64,000 bases of DNA from Streptomyces sp. HNM0574. GTDB taxonomy: Bacteria; Actinomycetota; Actinomycetes; Streptomycetales; Streptomycetaceae. Numbering within the stretch: position 1 is the stretch's first letter; each line of letters starts with the position of its first letter. The position numbers were made by a program, and so were the translations under genes. The stretch covers positions 248,001 through 312,000 of the forward strand of contig NZ_JAASAH010000006.1 in NCBI RefSeq assembly GCF_012726235.1. Direction: 5' to 3'. Shown here one piece after another: positions 43,945-52,682 of this stretch. Below the pieces are notes generated by a model, which saw nothing but the letters and a program-made list of their open reading frames with translations, was not told where the DNA came from and did not search any database.

Positions 43945-46263
43945 TCAGGCCCCGTGCCCGCTGCGTCGGTTCCCGCCGCCGGCCGCCTCCAGCCGGACGA
44001 CGACGCCCTTCGAGGTGGGGGTGTTGCTGATGTCGGCGACGCTGTCCAGCGGGACGAGGACGTTCGTCTCCGGGTAGTACGCGGCCGCCGACCCCGGCGG
44101 GGTCGGGTAGGCGACGGCGCGGAACGCCGGGGCCCGCCGCTCCACCCCGCCGTACCGGAGGCCGACCAGATCGACGAGGGCGCCGTCCGCGAGGCCGGAC
44201 GCCGCCAGGTCGGCCGGATTGACGAGAACCACGCGCCGGCCGCCCCTGATCCCCCGGTAGCGGTCGTCCGGGGCGTAGGGCACGGTGTTCCACTGGTCGT
44301 GCGAGCGGAGGGTCTGCAACAGCAGGTGCCCCGGCGGCACTTCGGGCACGACGAGCTCGTTCACGGTGAGGACGGCGGTGCCGCCCGGGGTGCGGAACTC
44401 CCCGCGGTTGACGGGCTGGGGCAGCCGGAAGCCGCCGGGGGCGCGGACGCGGGTGTTGAAGTCCTCGAAGCCCTCGACGACCCGCGCGATCCGGTCCCGG
44501 ACGGTGTCGTAGTCCGCCTCGAAGTCCGCCCAGGGAATCCCCGGCGACGGCGCCAGCACCTTGCGGGCCAGCCGGCTGACGATGCTCACCTCGCTCAGCA
44601 GCCGTCCGGACGCGGGCGCCAGCCGGCCCCGGGTGGCGTGCACCTCGCTCATGGAGTCCTCGACGGTCATGAACTGCTCGCCGCCCGCCTGGACGTCCCG
44701 GTCGCTGCGGCCGAGCGTCGGCAGGATCAGCGCTGTACGGCCGCACACGGTGTGCGAGCGGTTGAGTTTCGTCGAGACGTGGGCCGTCAGCCGGCAGGTG
44801 CGCAGGGCGCGTTCGGTGGCCTCGCTGTCCGGCGAGGCCCGGACGAAGTTGCCCGCGAAGCCGAGGAAGACGCGGGCCCGGCCGTCCCGCATGGCGCGGA
44901 TGGCGTCCACCGAGTCCAGGCCGTGCGCCCGGGGCGGGGTGAACCCGAACTCGCGCCCGAGCGCGTCCAGGAACGCCCCGGGCATCCGCTCCCAGATGCC
45001 CATCGTGCGGTCGCCCTGGACGTTGCTGTGCCCGCGCACCGGGCACACCCCGGCGCCCGGGCGGCCGATGTTGCCGCGCAGCAGCAGGAAGTTGACGACC
45101 TCCCGGATGGTGGGCACGCCGTGCTTGTGCTGCGTCAGTCCCATCGCCCAGCACACCACGACGCTCCGGCTGCGCAGCACCCGCGCGTGCACGTCCTCGA
45201 TCTCCTCGCGGGTCAGGCCGGTGGCCGCCAGCACCGCGTCCCAGGAGGTCGTCCTGATGTGCGCGGCGAAGGCGTCGAAGCCGGAGGTGTGCGCGTCGAG
45301 GAAGGCCCGGTCCAGCACCGTGCCGGGGTGCCGGTCCTCGGCCTCCAGGAGGAGCAGGTTCAGCGCCTGGAAGAGGGCGAGGTCGCCGCCGGGACGGATC
45401 TGCAGGAACCGGTCGGCGATCTCCGTGCCCCGGCCGAGCAGCCCGCGCGCCTTCTGCGGGTGCTTGAACCGCAGCAGCCCCGCCTCGGGCAGCGGGTTGA
45501 CGGCCACGACCTGCCCGCCCCGCCGCTTGGTCTCCTCCAGCGCGGACAGCATGCGCGGATGGTTGGTGCCCGGGTTCTGGCCGACGACGAACACCAGGTC
45601 GGACGCGTGGAGGTCGTCGAGGCTCACGCTGCCCTTGCCGGTGCCCAGGGTCTCCTGGAGCGCGGCGCCGCTGGACTCGTGGCACATGTTGGAGCAGTCG
45701 GGCAGGTTGTTGGTGCCGAAGGCCCGCGCGAACAGCTGGAGCAGGAAGGCCGGTTCGTTGGCCAGCCTCCCCGAGGTGTAGAAGAGCGCCTCGTCCGGCG
45801 AGTCCAGCCCGCGCAGTTCACCGGCGACGAGCTCCAGGGCCTCGTCCCAGCCGATCGGCTCGTAGTGCTCGCCGCCCTCGCGCAGCACCATCGGCTCGGT
45901 GAGGCGCCCCTGCTGGTTCAGCCAGCGGTCGGACCTCCGGGCCAGCTCCCGGACGGGGTGCCGCCGGAAGAATTCCGCGCTGACCCGGCGCGAGGTGGCC
46001 TCGTCGGCGACGTGCTTGGCGCCGTTCTCGCAGTACTCGTTCCGGTGCCGCTCGCCCGGGCGGGGGTCGGGCCAGGCGCAGCCGGGGCAGTCGAAGCCCC
46101 GCGGCTGGTTGACGCCGAGCAGCGTCAGCGCGGTGCGCCGCGGCGAGGTCTGCCCGAGGGCGTAGCCGAGCGCGTGCGCGACGGCGGGCGCCCCGGTCGC
46201 CCAGGTCTTCGGCGGGGACACCTCCGGGGCGTCCTCCTCGTCCCGTTCGTCGGCCTCGCGCAT
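43945..46263 (-). CDS. FdhF/YdeP-family molybdopterin oxidoreductase
   Basis: A 772-residue bis-molybdopterin enzyme of the FdhF/YdeP type (TIGR01701-like). The N-terminal cysteines are C59, C62 and C78 (CPGC, then CENGAKH), with C190/C194 in DCSNMCHESSG where formate dehydrogenases place the Mo ligand. VFVVGQNPGTNHPRML and WAMGLTQHKHG are cofactor-binding segments. The family's substrate is not proven, but formate dehydrogenation would fit the neighbourhood: PurU and MscR/MBL both release formate. It follows the Rieske gene on the same strand by 81 bp and is therefore probably co-transcribed. Confidence 0.85.
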   Translation of the reverse strand: MREADERDEEDAPEVSPPKTWATGAPAVAHALGYALGQTSPRRTALTLLGVNQPRGFDCPGCAWPDPRPGERHRNEYCENGAKHVADEATSRRVSAEFFRRHPVRELARRSDRWLNQQGRLTEPMVLREGGEHYEPIGWDEALELVAGELRGLDSPDEALFYTSGRLANEPAFLLQLFARAFGTNNLPDCSNMCHESSGAALQETLGTGKGSVSLDDLHASDLVFVVGQNPGTNHPRMLSALEETKRRGGQVVAVNPLPEAGLLRFKHPQKARGLLGRGTEIADRFLQIRPGGDLALFQALNLLLLEAEDRHPGTVLDRAFLDAHTSGFDAFAAHIRTTSWDAVLAATGLTREEIEDVHARVLRSRSVVVCWAMGLTQHKHGVPTIREVVNFLLLRGNIGRPGAGVCPVRGHSNVQGDRTMGIWERMPGAFLDALGREFGFTPPRAHGLDSVDAIRAMRDGRARVFLGFAGNFVRASPDSEATERALRTCRLTAHVSTKLNRSHTVCGRTALILPTLGRSDRDVQAGGEQFMTVEDSMSEVHATRGRLAPASGRLLSEVSIVSRLARKVLAPSPGIPWADFEADYDTVRDRIARVVEGFEDFNTRVRAPGGFRLPQPVNRGEFRTPGGTAVLTVNELVVPEVPPGHLLLQTLRSHDQWNTVPYAPDDRYRGIRGGRRVVLVNPADLAASGLADGALVDLVGLRYGGVERRAPAFRAVAYPTPPGSAAAYYPETNVLVPLDSVADISNTPTSKGVVVRLEAAGGGNRRSGHGA

Positions 46264-46344
46264 GCGGTCACACCTCGTCGGCTCGTGCGGGCGGTCGGGT
46301 CCGCCGGCCGGTCGGGTGTCTCCCGGCGGCCGGCGGTGCGGGGG

Positions 46345-47481
46345 TCAGCCCGCGGCCTCCTCCTTCGCCAGCCGGGTCTGCAGCCAGGTGTGGAACTCGC
46401 CGATGTGGTGCTCGCTGGGGACGAGGACGCCGCCGGCCGCGTAGCCGCGGGAGCCCATGCCGAGCTGGGTGCGCTCGCAGGCGTCGAAGTCCTGCTGGTT
46501 GACGCGGTGGAAGAGCTCGACGGAGCGCTCCACGTCCTTGCCGCCCGCCACCACGTCCGGGAGGTAGAGCCAGTCGCACTCCACCATCGTGCGGTCGGCC
46601 GCCATCGGGTACATCCGGTGGAAGATCACATGGTCGGGCACCAGGTTGACGAAGACCTGCGGCCGGACGGTGATCGCGTAGTAGCGGCGGTCCTGTTCCT
46701 CGGTGACGCCGGGAATCCGGTCCAGCCCCTCGGAGCCGTCCACGGTGAAGCCCTTGGCCTCCTCGGAGAACTCGGCGCCGTGGCCCACGTAGTACTGCGC
46801 CGCCAGCCCGTCCGCGAACTCGGGGAGCACCTCGGTGAGTTCGGGGTGGATGGTGGCGCAGTGGTAGCACTCCATGAAGTTCTCGATGATGAGCTTCCAG
46901 TTGGCCCGCACGTCGTAGGTGACCCGCCGGCCCACCTGGAGCCCGTCGATGCCGTAGTGGTCGATCGCCTCCCGGTCGCCGAGCCGTTCGGCCACCGCGC
47001 CGGCCACCTCCTCCTCGAAGGAGGGCGGTTCCTCGGCCAGACACACCCACACGTGGCCGAGCCACTCGCGGACGTGCACGGAGATCAGGCCGTAGGTGCC
47101 GCGGTCGATGTCCGGCATGGAGGTCAGGTTCGGGGCGGCGACGAGCTTGCCGTCCAGGCCGTAGGTCCAGGCGTGGTACGGGCACTGGAAGTTGCGCTTG
47201 ACCTCGCCGGACTCCTGGGTGCACAGCCGGGCGCCGCGGTGCCGGCAGATGTTGAGGAAGGCGCGCACCGAGCCGTCCCGTGAGCGGGTGACGAGCACGC
47301 TCTCCCGGCCGACCTGCACGGTGCGGAACCGCCCGGGTTTGTCCAGCTCGTCGGCGCGGACGGCGCAGAACCACATCCGCTCGAACAGGTGTTGCTGCTC
47401 CCGGGCGAAGAAGGCCGCGTCCGTGTAGGTGTCGCCGGGAAGCGTGGCGATGAGGCTGGGAGGAAGGCTGGTGAGGGACAT
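46345..47481 (-). CDS. gbcA: Rieske non-haem iron oxygenase, glycine betaine monooxygenase (GbcA-like)
   Basis: A 378-residue oxygenase alpha subunit. The Rieske [2Fe-2S] ligands are C-x-H (CRHRGARLC) and CPYHAW, and the catalytic iron facial triad is NFMECYHCATIHPEL. This sequence style matches GbcA, which demethylates glycine betaine to dimethylglycine and formaldehyde. The start at 47481 is preceded by AAAGG 8 nt upstream; the frame extension to 47586 is noncoding-like. The context of dimethylglycine and sarcosine oxidation genes supports the substrate; a carnitine or stachydrine oxygenase is the alternative. It is divergent from a Rieske ferredoxin gene that may supply electrons. Confidence 0.85.
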   Translation of the reverse strand: MSLTSLPPSLIATLPGDTYTDAAFFAREQQHLFERMWFCAVRADELDKPGRFRTVQVGRESVLVTRSRDGSVRAFLNICRHRGARLCTQESGEVKRNFQCPYHAWTYGLDGKLVAAPNLTSMPDIDRGTYGLISVHVREWLGHVWVCLAEEPPSFEEEVAGAVAERLGDREAIDHYGIDGLQVGRRVTYDVRANWKLIIENFMECYHCATIHPELTEVLPEFADGLAAQYYVGHGAEFSEEAKGFTVDGSEGLDRIPGVTEEQDRRYYAITVRPQVFVNLVPDHVIFHRMYPMAADRTMVECDWLYLPDVVAGGKDVERSVELFHRVNQQDFDACERTQLGMGSRGYAAGGVLVPSEHHIGEFHTWLQTRLAKEEAAG

Positions 47482-47691
47482 CGTGCAACCTTTCGGCAAG
47501 CGGTCGGACACGCACTCGGCGGCAGGGGAAAGGGCGAAGGGGAGCCCGCTGCGGGGGAGTTGGCGCTCGTCGCGGGCAGGGCGCAAGGGTGCCGCCCCGT
47601 GGCGGCCGGGCTACGGGGCGGACGGCGGGGCGGTGGGAGCGGAGGGAACGGCAGCTGTGCGGGCCGGACCGGTCGTCCGGCTGTTTCGTAC

Positions 47692-47702
47692 TGCGCATCA
47701 CG
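47692..47702 (+). promoter_or_regulatory. Repeat motif TGCGCATCACG, copy 1
   Basis: TGCGCATCACG is nearly identical to the motif at 47954. GTTTC and GAAAC words flank it at about 12 and 16 bp, giving a larger dyad. It may be part of an operator of the divergent betaine promoters. Confidence 0.35.
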
Positions 47703-47920
47703 TTGCGTTGTGAGAAACGGTGCGGCAGGGGTCGGCCGACTGTCAAGAGAGTCGCGGGAGTTGCCGGTCAGTAGGTGTGAAGCCCCTGGTCAGGAGCGGG
47801 ATTCGGGAGCTTCGGCGGGCCGCTTTCCGGGGGCCCGGGCGGCGGTCCCCCATGTCGCCGCGCCGGCACGGGAGTTGCCCTCGGGCCGTTCCCGGCACCC
47901 TCTTGACAACGCCGGGGGCG

Positions 47921-47940
47921 CGCGGAAATTCTGTTCCGCG
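47921..47940. promoter_or_regulatory. Inverted repeat CGCGGAA-6-TTCCGCG
   Basis: CGCGGAA (47921-47927) and TTCCGCG (47934-47940) are 7-bp perfect arms with a 6-bp spacer. A further TTCCG/CGGAA dyad extends right to about 47968. Confidence 0.5.
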
Positions 47941-47953
47941 ATGCGATGACCGT

Positions 47954-47964
47954 TGCGCATGACG
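47954..47964 (+). promoter_or_regulatory. Repeat motif TGCGCATGACG, copy 2
   Basis: TGCGCATGACG lies 148 bp upstream of the ferredoxin start and differs from 47692-47702 by one base. Confidence 0.35.
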
Positions 47965-48111
47965 GAACGCGTGGCGGGTCTTCCGGCACGCGCCGACGCT
48001 CCGCGCTTCCCCGGTGTCCCGCCGGCGGCCGGCCCCGGCCCTCCGGGCCCGGCTCCCCGGGCGGCCGCCTCTCCCTTTTCTCCCGTCGGGCAACCGAACC
48101 CGGAGGTTTCC

Positions 48112-48432
48112 ATGATCACGGTGTGTCCCCTGGAGGACCTGCCACCCGGCGAATCCGTGCGCGTCACGGAGGGGGTGCCGGTCCCCGTAGCGGTCTTCAA
48201 CGCGGACGGCACGCTGTACGCGATCGACGACACCTGCACCCACCAGGACGCCTCGCTCTCCGACGGCTTCCTGGAGGGCTGCTTCGTCGAATGCCCGCTG
48301 CACGAAGCCTTCTTCGACCTGCGCACCGGGCGCCCCACCTGCCCGCCGGCCCGGAAGCCGGTGCGCACCCACGAGGTCTCCGTGGCCGACGGCCACGTGA
48401 TGCTGCACGTCACCGTGAGGGAGCCCGCATGA
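48112..48432 (+). CDS. Rieske-type [2Fe-2S] ferredoxin
   Basis: A 106-residue ferredoxin with CTHQDASL (C-x-H) and ECPLHEAFF (C-x2-H), both clusters intact, and a HEVSVADGHVMLHV end. Such proteins carry electrons to Rieske oxygenases. GGAGG lies 5 nt before ATG 48112. It is divergent from GbcA, its likely acceptor, and its stop overlaps the next gene's ATG (ATGA). The next gene encoded its reductase but is broken, so another reductase must serve it. Confidence 0.9.
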   Translation: MITVCPLEDLPPGESVRVTEGVPVPVAVFNADGTLYAIDDTCTHQDASLSDGFLEGCFVECPLHEAFFDLRTGRPTCPPARKPVRTHEVSVADGHVMLHVTVREPA

Positions 48433-49399
48433 GGACAATCACCGTCGTCGGCGCCGAGCGGCACCGCCCGTACGACCGTCCGCCGCTGTCGAAGGGCTTC
48501 CTCGAAGGTGCCTTCGACGCCGCCGCGCTGGAGCCCGGGGACGCGGACGACCACGAAGTCCTCGGCGCCGACTGACTGTTGGGCGAGCGCGCGGTACGCC
48601 TCGACCCCGCGGCCCGGACGGTCGAGCCGGCGGGCCACCGGCGACGTCGTCGCCCCGGGCCTCTGCCCGGCGCCGAGGGGCTCGCCGGCGTCCACACGCT
48701 CCGGACCCTCGACGACGCCCTCGCGCTCCGCGCCGGCCTGCTGCGCGGCCCGCAGCGCGTGGTCGTCCTCGGCGCCGGGTTCATCGGCGCCGAGGTGGCC
48801 TCGACGGCCCGCGGCCCCGGGCTGGACGTGACCGTCGTCGACCCGGTCGAGGTGCCGCAGGAGCGCGCCCTCGGCCGCGAGACGGGCACCGTCTGCGCGG
48901 CCCTGCACGCGGACCACGGCGTCCGGCTCGTGCACGACCGGACGGCCGGCTTCACCGGCGTACGCCTCGCCGGGGGCGAAGTGCTGCCCGCCGACACCGT
49001 CCTGGTGGGCGTCGGCGTCCGGCCCGCGGCCGGCCGGCTCGCGGGCCCGGGCGTCCGCGTGGACGACGGGGTGGTCTGCGACGCGGGCTGTGCCGCGAGC
49101 GTCCCGCGGGTGGTCGCCGTCGGCGACGTCGCCCGCCGCCCCGACCCGTTCACCGGCCGGCCCGCGCGCGTCGAGCATTGGAGCACCGCCATGGAGCAGG
49201 CGGGCCGCGCGGCCAGGAGGCTGCTGACGGGGTCTCCTCGCCCGAGGTCGTCGAGGGGGACGTCGGGAGCCGGTCCTTCGCCGCCGTCCACCGCCGGGAG
49301 GACGCACCCGTCGCGGTGCTGTCGATGAACCGGCCCAAGCCGTTCAACCGGCTCCGGCGCACGCTCGTCTCACCGGCAGCGGCGGTCGCCGCCGCCTGA
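48429..49399 (+). pseudogene. FAD-dependent ferredoxin reductase, degenerate
   Basis: The frame starts well (MRTITVVG) but jumps directly to AERHRPYDRPPLSKGFLEG, so about 25 codons containing the GxGxxG FAD motif are deleted. An in-frame TGA stops it at 48573-48575. Reading resumes in another frame (GERAVRLDPAARTVEPAG, then VVVLGAGFIGAEVASTA, the NAD motif, intact). A final shift at about 49210 gives RSFAAVHRRED and ends with MNRPKPFNRLRRTL. The order of conserved blocks leaves no doubt of the family. Confidence 0.85.
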
Positions 49400-49429
49400 C
49401 CGGCCGGGGACGTACCCCGGAGAAGCGGA

Positions 49430-49460
49430 GAGGGCCGGCCCCGTCCCGGGGCCGGCCCTC
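49430..49460. terminator. Terminator hairpin 1 (between reductase pseudogene and purU)
   Basis: Perfect 14-bp arms (49430-49443 and 49447-49460) with a 3-nt loop. Confidence 0.8.
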
Positions 49461-49495
49461 CTGCGTGCCGGAGTCCGCGCCGGGGCAGCCCTGTC

Positions 49496-49532
49496 GGGCG
49501 TTCCCCGCACGCCGGACGTGCGGGGAACGCCC
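49496..49532. terminator. Terminator hairpin 2
   Basis: Perfect 16-bp arms (49496-49511 and 49517-49532) with a 5-nt loop end 13 bp from the purU stop, on the other strand. Together with hairpin 1 this insulates the convergent operons. Confidence 0.85.
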
Positions 49533-49544
49533 CGGGGCCGGGAG

Positions 49545-50393
49545 TCAGCGGAAGACCACCGTGCTGTCCCCGTTGAGCAGCACCCGGCGCTCGCAGTGCC
49601 AGCGCACCGCGCGGGCCAGCGCGAGCGCCTCGGCGTCGCGCCCCACGGCCTGCAGCGTGTGCGGCTCGTAGGTGTGGTCGATGCGGGTGACCTCCTGCTC
49701 GATGATCGGGCCCTCGTCCAGGTCGGGCGTGACGTAGTGCGCCGTCGCGCCGACGAGCTTGACGCCCCGCTCGTACGCCTGGTGGTAGGGCCTGGCGCCC
49801 TTGAAGCCGGGCAGGAACGAGTGGTGGATGTTGATCGCCCGGCCGTGCAGCGCCTTGCAGGTCCGGTCGGACAGCACCTGCATGTACCGGGCGAGGACGA
49901 CGAGTTCGGCCTCGTACGCGTCGACCAGCTCCAGCAGCCGGGCCTCGGCCTCCGGCTTGGTGTCCTTGGTGACCGGGACGTGGACGAAGGGCAGCCCGGC
50001 GGCCTCGGCCATCGGGCGCAGGTCCTGGTGGTTGGAGACGACGGCGACGATGTCGCCGCCGAGGATGCCGGCCCGCCACCGGTAGATCAGGTCGTTCAGG
50101 CAGTGCCCCAGCTTGGACACCATGACCACCATGCGGGCGTTGCGGTGCGGCGAGAAGCGGTAGTCCATCCCGAAGTCCGCGGCCACGGGCTCGAATCCGC
50201 GCGCCGTCTGAGCCAGGTCGACCTCGTGGTCGGCGGTGACCCGGGTACGCAGGAACAGCCGCCCGCGCACCGGGTCGTCGAACTGCTGGTGCTCGCCGAT
50301 GTCGCAGCCGTTCTCGAACAGGTAGGCACTCACCGCGCGGACGATGCCGGTGCGGTTCGGGCAGCTCAGGGTGAGGGTGAAGGAACGGGTCAC
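49545..50393 (-). CDS. purU: Formyltetrahydrofolate deformylase PurU
   Basis: A 282-residue protein. An N-terminal ACT domain (about 5-85) is followed by a formyl-transferase fold with MVVMVSKLGHCLNDL, ILGGDIVAVVSNH, and the catalytic Asn/His/Asp arrangement NIHHSFLPGFKGARPYH followed by DLDEGPIIEQE. It hydrolyses 10-formyl-THF to THF and formate. In Escherichia coli it is regulated through its ACT domain by glycine and methionine, which suits a glycine-producing catabolic module. It lies downstream of sdaA on the same strand, 22 bp away. Confidence 0.95.
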   Translation of the reverse strand: MTRSFTLTLSCPNRTGIVRAVSAYLFENGCDIGEHQQFDDPVRGRLFLRTRVTADHEVDLAQTARGFEPVAADFGMDYRFSPHRNARMVVMVSKLGHCLNDLIYRWRAGILGGDIVAVVSNHQDLRPMAEAAGLPFVHVPVTKDTKPEAEARLLELVDAYEAELVVLARYMQVLSDRTCKALHGRAINIHHSFLPGFKGARPYHQAYERGVKLVGATAHYVTPDLDEGPIIEQEVTRIDHTYEPHTLQAVGRDAEALALARAVRWHCERRVLLNGDSTVVFR

Positions 50394-50415
50394 GGGGGTC
50401 TCCTCAGCGGTCCAC

Positions 50416-51786
50416 TCAGCATTCGACGATGTTCAGAGCCAGCCCGCCGCGGGCGGTCTCCTTGTACTTGTCCTTCATGTCGGCGCCCGTCTCGCGCATC
50501 GTCAGAATCGCCTTGTCCAGCGAGACGTGGTGGGCGCCGTCGCCGCGCAGCGCCATGTGCGCGGCGGTGATGGCCTTCACCGAGGCCACCGCGTTCCGTT
50601 CGATGCAGGGGATCTGCACCAGGCCGCCGACCGGGTCGCAGGTCAGGCCGAGGTTGTGTTCGATGCCGATCTCCGCGGCGTTCTCCACCTGTTCGGGGGT
50701 GCAGCCGATGATCTCGGCGAGCCCCGCCGCGGCCATCGAGCAGGCGGAGCCGACCTCGCCCTGGCAGCCGACCTCGGCCCCGGAGATGGAGGCGTTCTCC
50801 TTGAACAGCAGCCCGACGGCGCCCGCGGTGAGCAGGAAGCGCACCGCGTCCTCCTCGGAGAACGGCAGGAAGCGCAGCGCGTAGTGCAGCACCGCGGGCA
50901 CGATCCCGGCGGCGCCGTTGGTCGGTGCCGTCACCACCCGGCCGCCCGCGGCGTTCTCCTCGTTCACCGCGAGCGCGTAGAGCGTCACCCAGTCCAGCGC
51001 GTCCAGTCCTCCGGCCGGGCCCGTCCCGGACTCCAGGCCGGCGCGGAGCTGGGCCGCGCGGCGGCGGACCCGCAGCCCGCCGGGCAGCACGCCCGTGGTC
51101 CGGGTGCCGCGCTCGACGCACTCCCGCATCACCGACCAGATGTGCAGCAGCCCGGAGCGGATCTCCTCCTCGCCGCGCCAGGACCGTTCGTTGGCCAGCA
51201 TGATGTCGCTGATCCGCAGGCCGGTGCGGCGGGTCAGCGCGAGCAGCTCGTCGCCGGTGGTGAACGGGTACCGGACCGGGGTGGCGTCCTCCACCGGCAC
51301 CGGGCGCCCTGCCTCGTCCTCGTCCAGGACGAAGCCGCCGCCGACCGAGTAGTACGCGCGGCGGGCGAGTTCGGCGCCGCCGGCGTCGGCGGCGGTGAAC
51401 AGCATCCCGTTGGTGTGGAAGTCCAGCCGTCCCCGGCGGTGCAGGACGACGTCCTCCTCGACCGAGAAATCGATCTTGTGCTCGCCGCCGAGGCTGATCC
51501 GCCCCTCCTCGCGGACGGCCGCGACCGCGGGCCCGGCGGCCACCGGGTCGACCAGATGCGGCTGTTCACCGGTGAGGCCCAGCACGACGGCCGGCACGCT
51601 GCCGTGGCCGTGCCCGGTGGCGCCGAGCGAGCCGAACAGTTCGCAGCGCAGCGACGCCGTCCGGGCCAGCGCGCCCGTCTCGCGCAGCCGGGAGACGAAG
51701 CGGAAGGCCGCGCGCATCGGTCCGACCGTGTGCGAACTGGAGGGCCCGATACCGACCTTGAACAGGTCGAACACGGAAATCGTCAT
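50416..51786 (-). CDS. sdaA: L-serine ammonia-lyase (L-serine dehydratase)
   Basis: A 456-residue single-chain Fe-S L-serine deaminase. The beta-domain start is [21 protein letters not shown]. The alpha-domain has [23 protein letters not shown] and [17 protein letters not shown], containing [4Fe-4S] cysteines. It converts serine to pyruvate and ammonia, the exit of the betaine pathway after GlyA. It is divergent from a GntR regulator gene, and the gap holds a long palindrome at 51889-51916. Confidence 0.95.
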   Translation of the reverse strand: MTISVFDLFKVGIGPSSSHTVGPMRAAFRFVSRLRETGALARTASLRCELFGSLGATGHGHGSVPAVVLGLTGEQPHLVDPVAAGPAVAAVREEGRISLGGEHKIDFSVEEDVVLHRRGRLDFHTNGMLFTAADAGGAELARRAYYSVGGGFVLDEDEAGRPVPVEDATPVRYPFTTGDELLALTRRTGLRISDIMLANERSWRGEEEIRSGLLHIWSVMRECVERGTRTTGVLPGGLRVRRRAAQLRAGLESGTGPAGGLDALDWVTLYALAVNEENAAGGRVVTAPTNGAAGIVPAVLHYALRFLPFSEEDAVRFLLTAGAVGLLFKENASISGAEVGCQGEVGSACSMAAAGLAEIIGCTPEQVENAAEIGIEHNLGLTCDPVGGLVQIPCIERNAVASVKAITAAHMALRGDGAHHVSLDKAILTMRETGADMKDKYKETARGGLALNIVEC

Positions 51787-51888
51787 GTGCGCTCCTCTGC
51801 GCGCCTGCGCGGCCGGCCGCCGCGGCGGGTGGGAAGGGTGCGGGTGTGCGTGCCGGGAACGTCAGGGAAGCCGTCAACGCCCCGTCCG

Positions 51889-51916
51889 GGCCGGTGAGAT
51901 GGCCATGTCACCGGCC
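51889..51916. promoter_or_regulatory. 28-bp near-perfect palindrome upstream of GntR gene
   Basis: Outer arms GGCCGGTGA (51889-51897) and TCACCGGCC (51908-51916) flank ATGGCCAT (51899-51906), so only one base pair of the 28 is mismatched. It overlaps the expected -35 region of the GntR promoter and lies 103 bp upstream of sdaA. It may be the autoregulatory operator of the GntR protein. Confidence 0.6.
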
Positions 51917-51928
51917 GGGGGCAGGGCC

Positions 51929-51934
51929 TAGGAT
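51929..51934 (+). promoter_or_regulatory. Candidate -10 box (TAGGAT) of the GntR gene, leaderless transcript
   Basis: TAGGAT lies 7 nt upstream of GTG 51942, the position where transcription would begin, so the mRNA may start at or next to the start codon. Confidence 0.4.
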
Positions 51935-51941
51935 GAGGTCC

Positions 51942-52625
51942 GTGACTGCCGCACCCCAGGAACGCCAGGGCCGCCCGGAAGCCCCCTCGGCCCCCGTCTC
52001 GCAGGCCGACCGGGCGTACGCCGCCATACAGGACCGGCTGATCATGCTCGACCTGCCGCCCCTCGAACCCATCGACGAGGTACGGCTGATGGAGGCGCTG
52101 GAGATGGGCCGGACGCCGGTGCGCGAGGCACTCAAGCGCCTGGAGGGGGACCGGCTGGTGGTCTCGTACCCCCGGCGGGGCACGTTCGCCACCGGCGTGG
52201 ACATCACCGATCTCGCGTACATCTCCGAGATCCGCTGCGAGCTCGAACCGCTGGCCGCCTTCCGGGCCGCCGAGACCGCCGGCGCGCACGCCCGCGCCGA
52301 ACTCGGCGAACTGGCCGACGAGACCGACGGGCTGGACGTCCGCTCGATGGAGCGCGGCGAGCTCATGCGCTGGGACCTGCGGGTGCACCGGGCCATCTAC
52401 CGGGCGTCGGGCAACCACTACCTGGAGGACTCGCTGGTCCGCTACAACAACCTCGCCACGCGGATCTTCTGCCTGTTCCTGGACCGCATGGAGCACTTCG
52501 ACCGGCACGTGGGCGAGCACACGGCCTTGCTGCGGGCGATCGCCCTCCGCAGGCCCGACGAGGCCGAACACCTCGCCCACGAGCACGTCGTCGGCTTCGA
52601 GAAGGCTGTCCGGGCGGTCATCTGA
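51942..52625 (+). CDS. GntR-family (FCD) transcriptional regulator
   Basis: A 227-residue regulator. The winged helix (about 15-80) has DEVRLMEALEMGRTPVREALKRLEGDRLVVSYPRRGTF. The C-terminal FCD domain has a metal-binding set typical of the VanR/FadR group (WDLRVHRAIYRASGN, HFDRHVGEHTALL, HLAHEHV). GTG 51942 is preferred for the TAGGAT spacing; ATG 51933 is in frame and possible. It is central to the betaine/C1 module and probably represses it in the absence of an intermediate. Candidate operators are its own palindrome (51889) and the pair at 58714/58951. Confidence 0.85.
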   Translation: MTAAPQERQGRPEAPSAPVSQADRAYAAIQDRLIMLDLPPLEPIDEVRLMEALEMGRTPVREALKRLEGDRLVVSYPRRGTFATGVDITDLAYISEIRCELEPLAAFRAAETAGAHARAELGELADETDGLDVRSMERGELMRWDLRVHRAIYRASGNHYLEDSLVRYNNLATRIFCLFLDRMEHFDRHVGEHTALLRAIALRRPDEAEHLAHEHVVGFEKAVRAVI

Positions 52626-52682
52626 CGCGCCCCGCCTCCCCGCACTCCGTACCGCCCCCGTTCCGTCCACCGGTCCGCGGCC

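Larger units (their letters stand above)
47482..48111. other. 630-bp divergent intergenic region, no gene
   Basis: This gap separates the oxygenase and ferredoxin genes. No coding frame looks real. It holds a repeated motif TGCGCATnACG (47692-47702 and 47954-47964) and the inverted repeat at 47921-47940. Confidence 0.4.

Noticed and set aside
48579..49328. A 249-codon frame as an independent NAD-binding protein gene
   Set aside because: It contains the middle of the reductase family only and lacks a ribosome-binding site and N-terminal FAD motif, so it is a pseudogene fragment.
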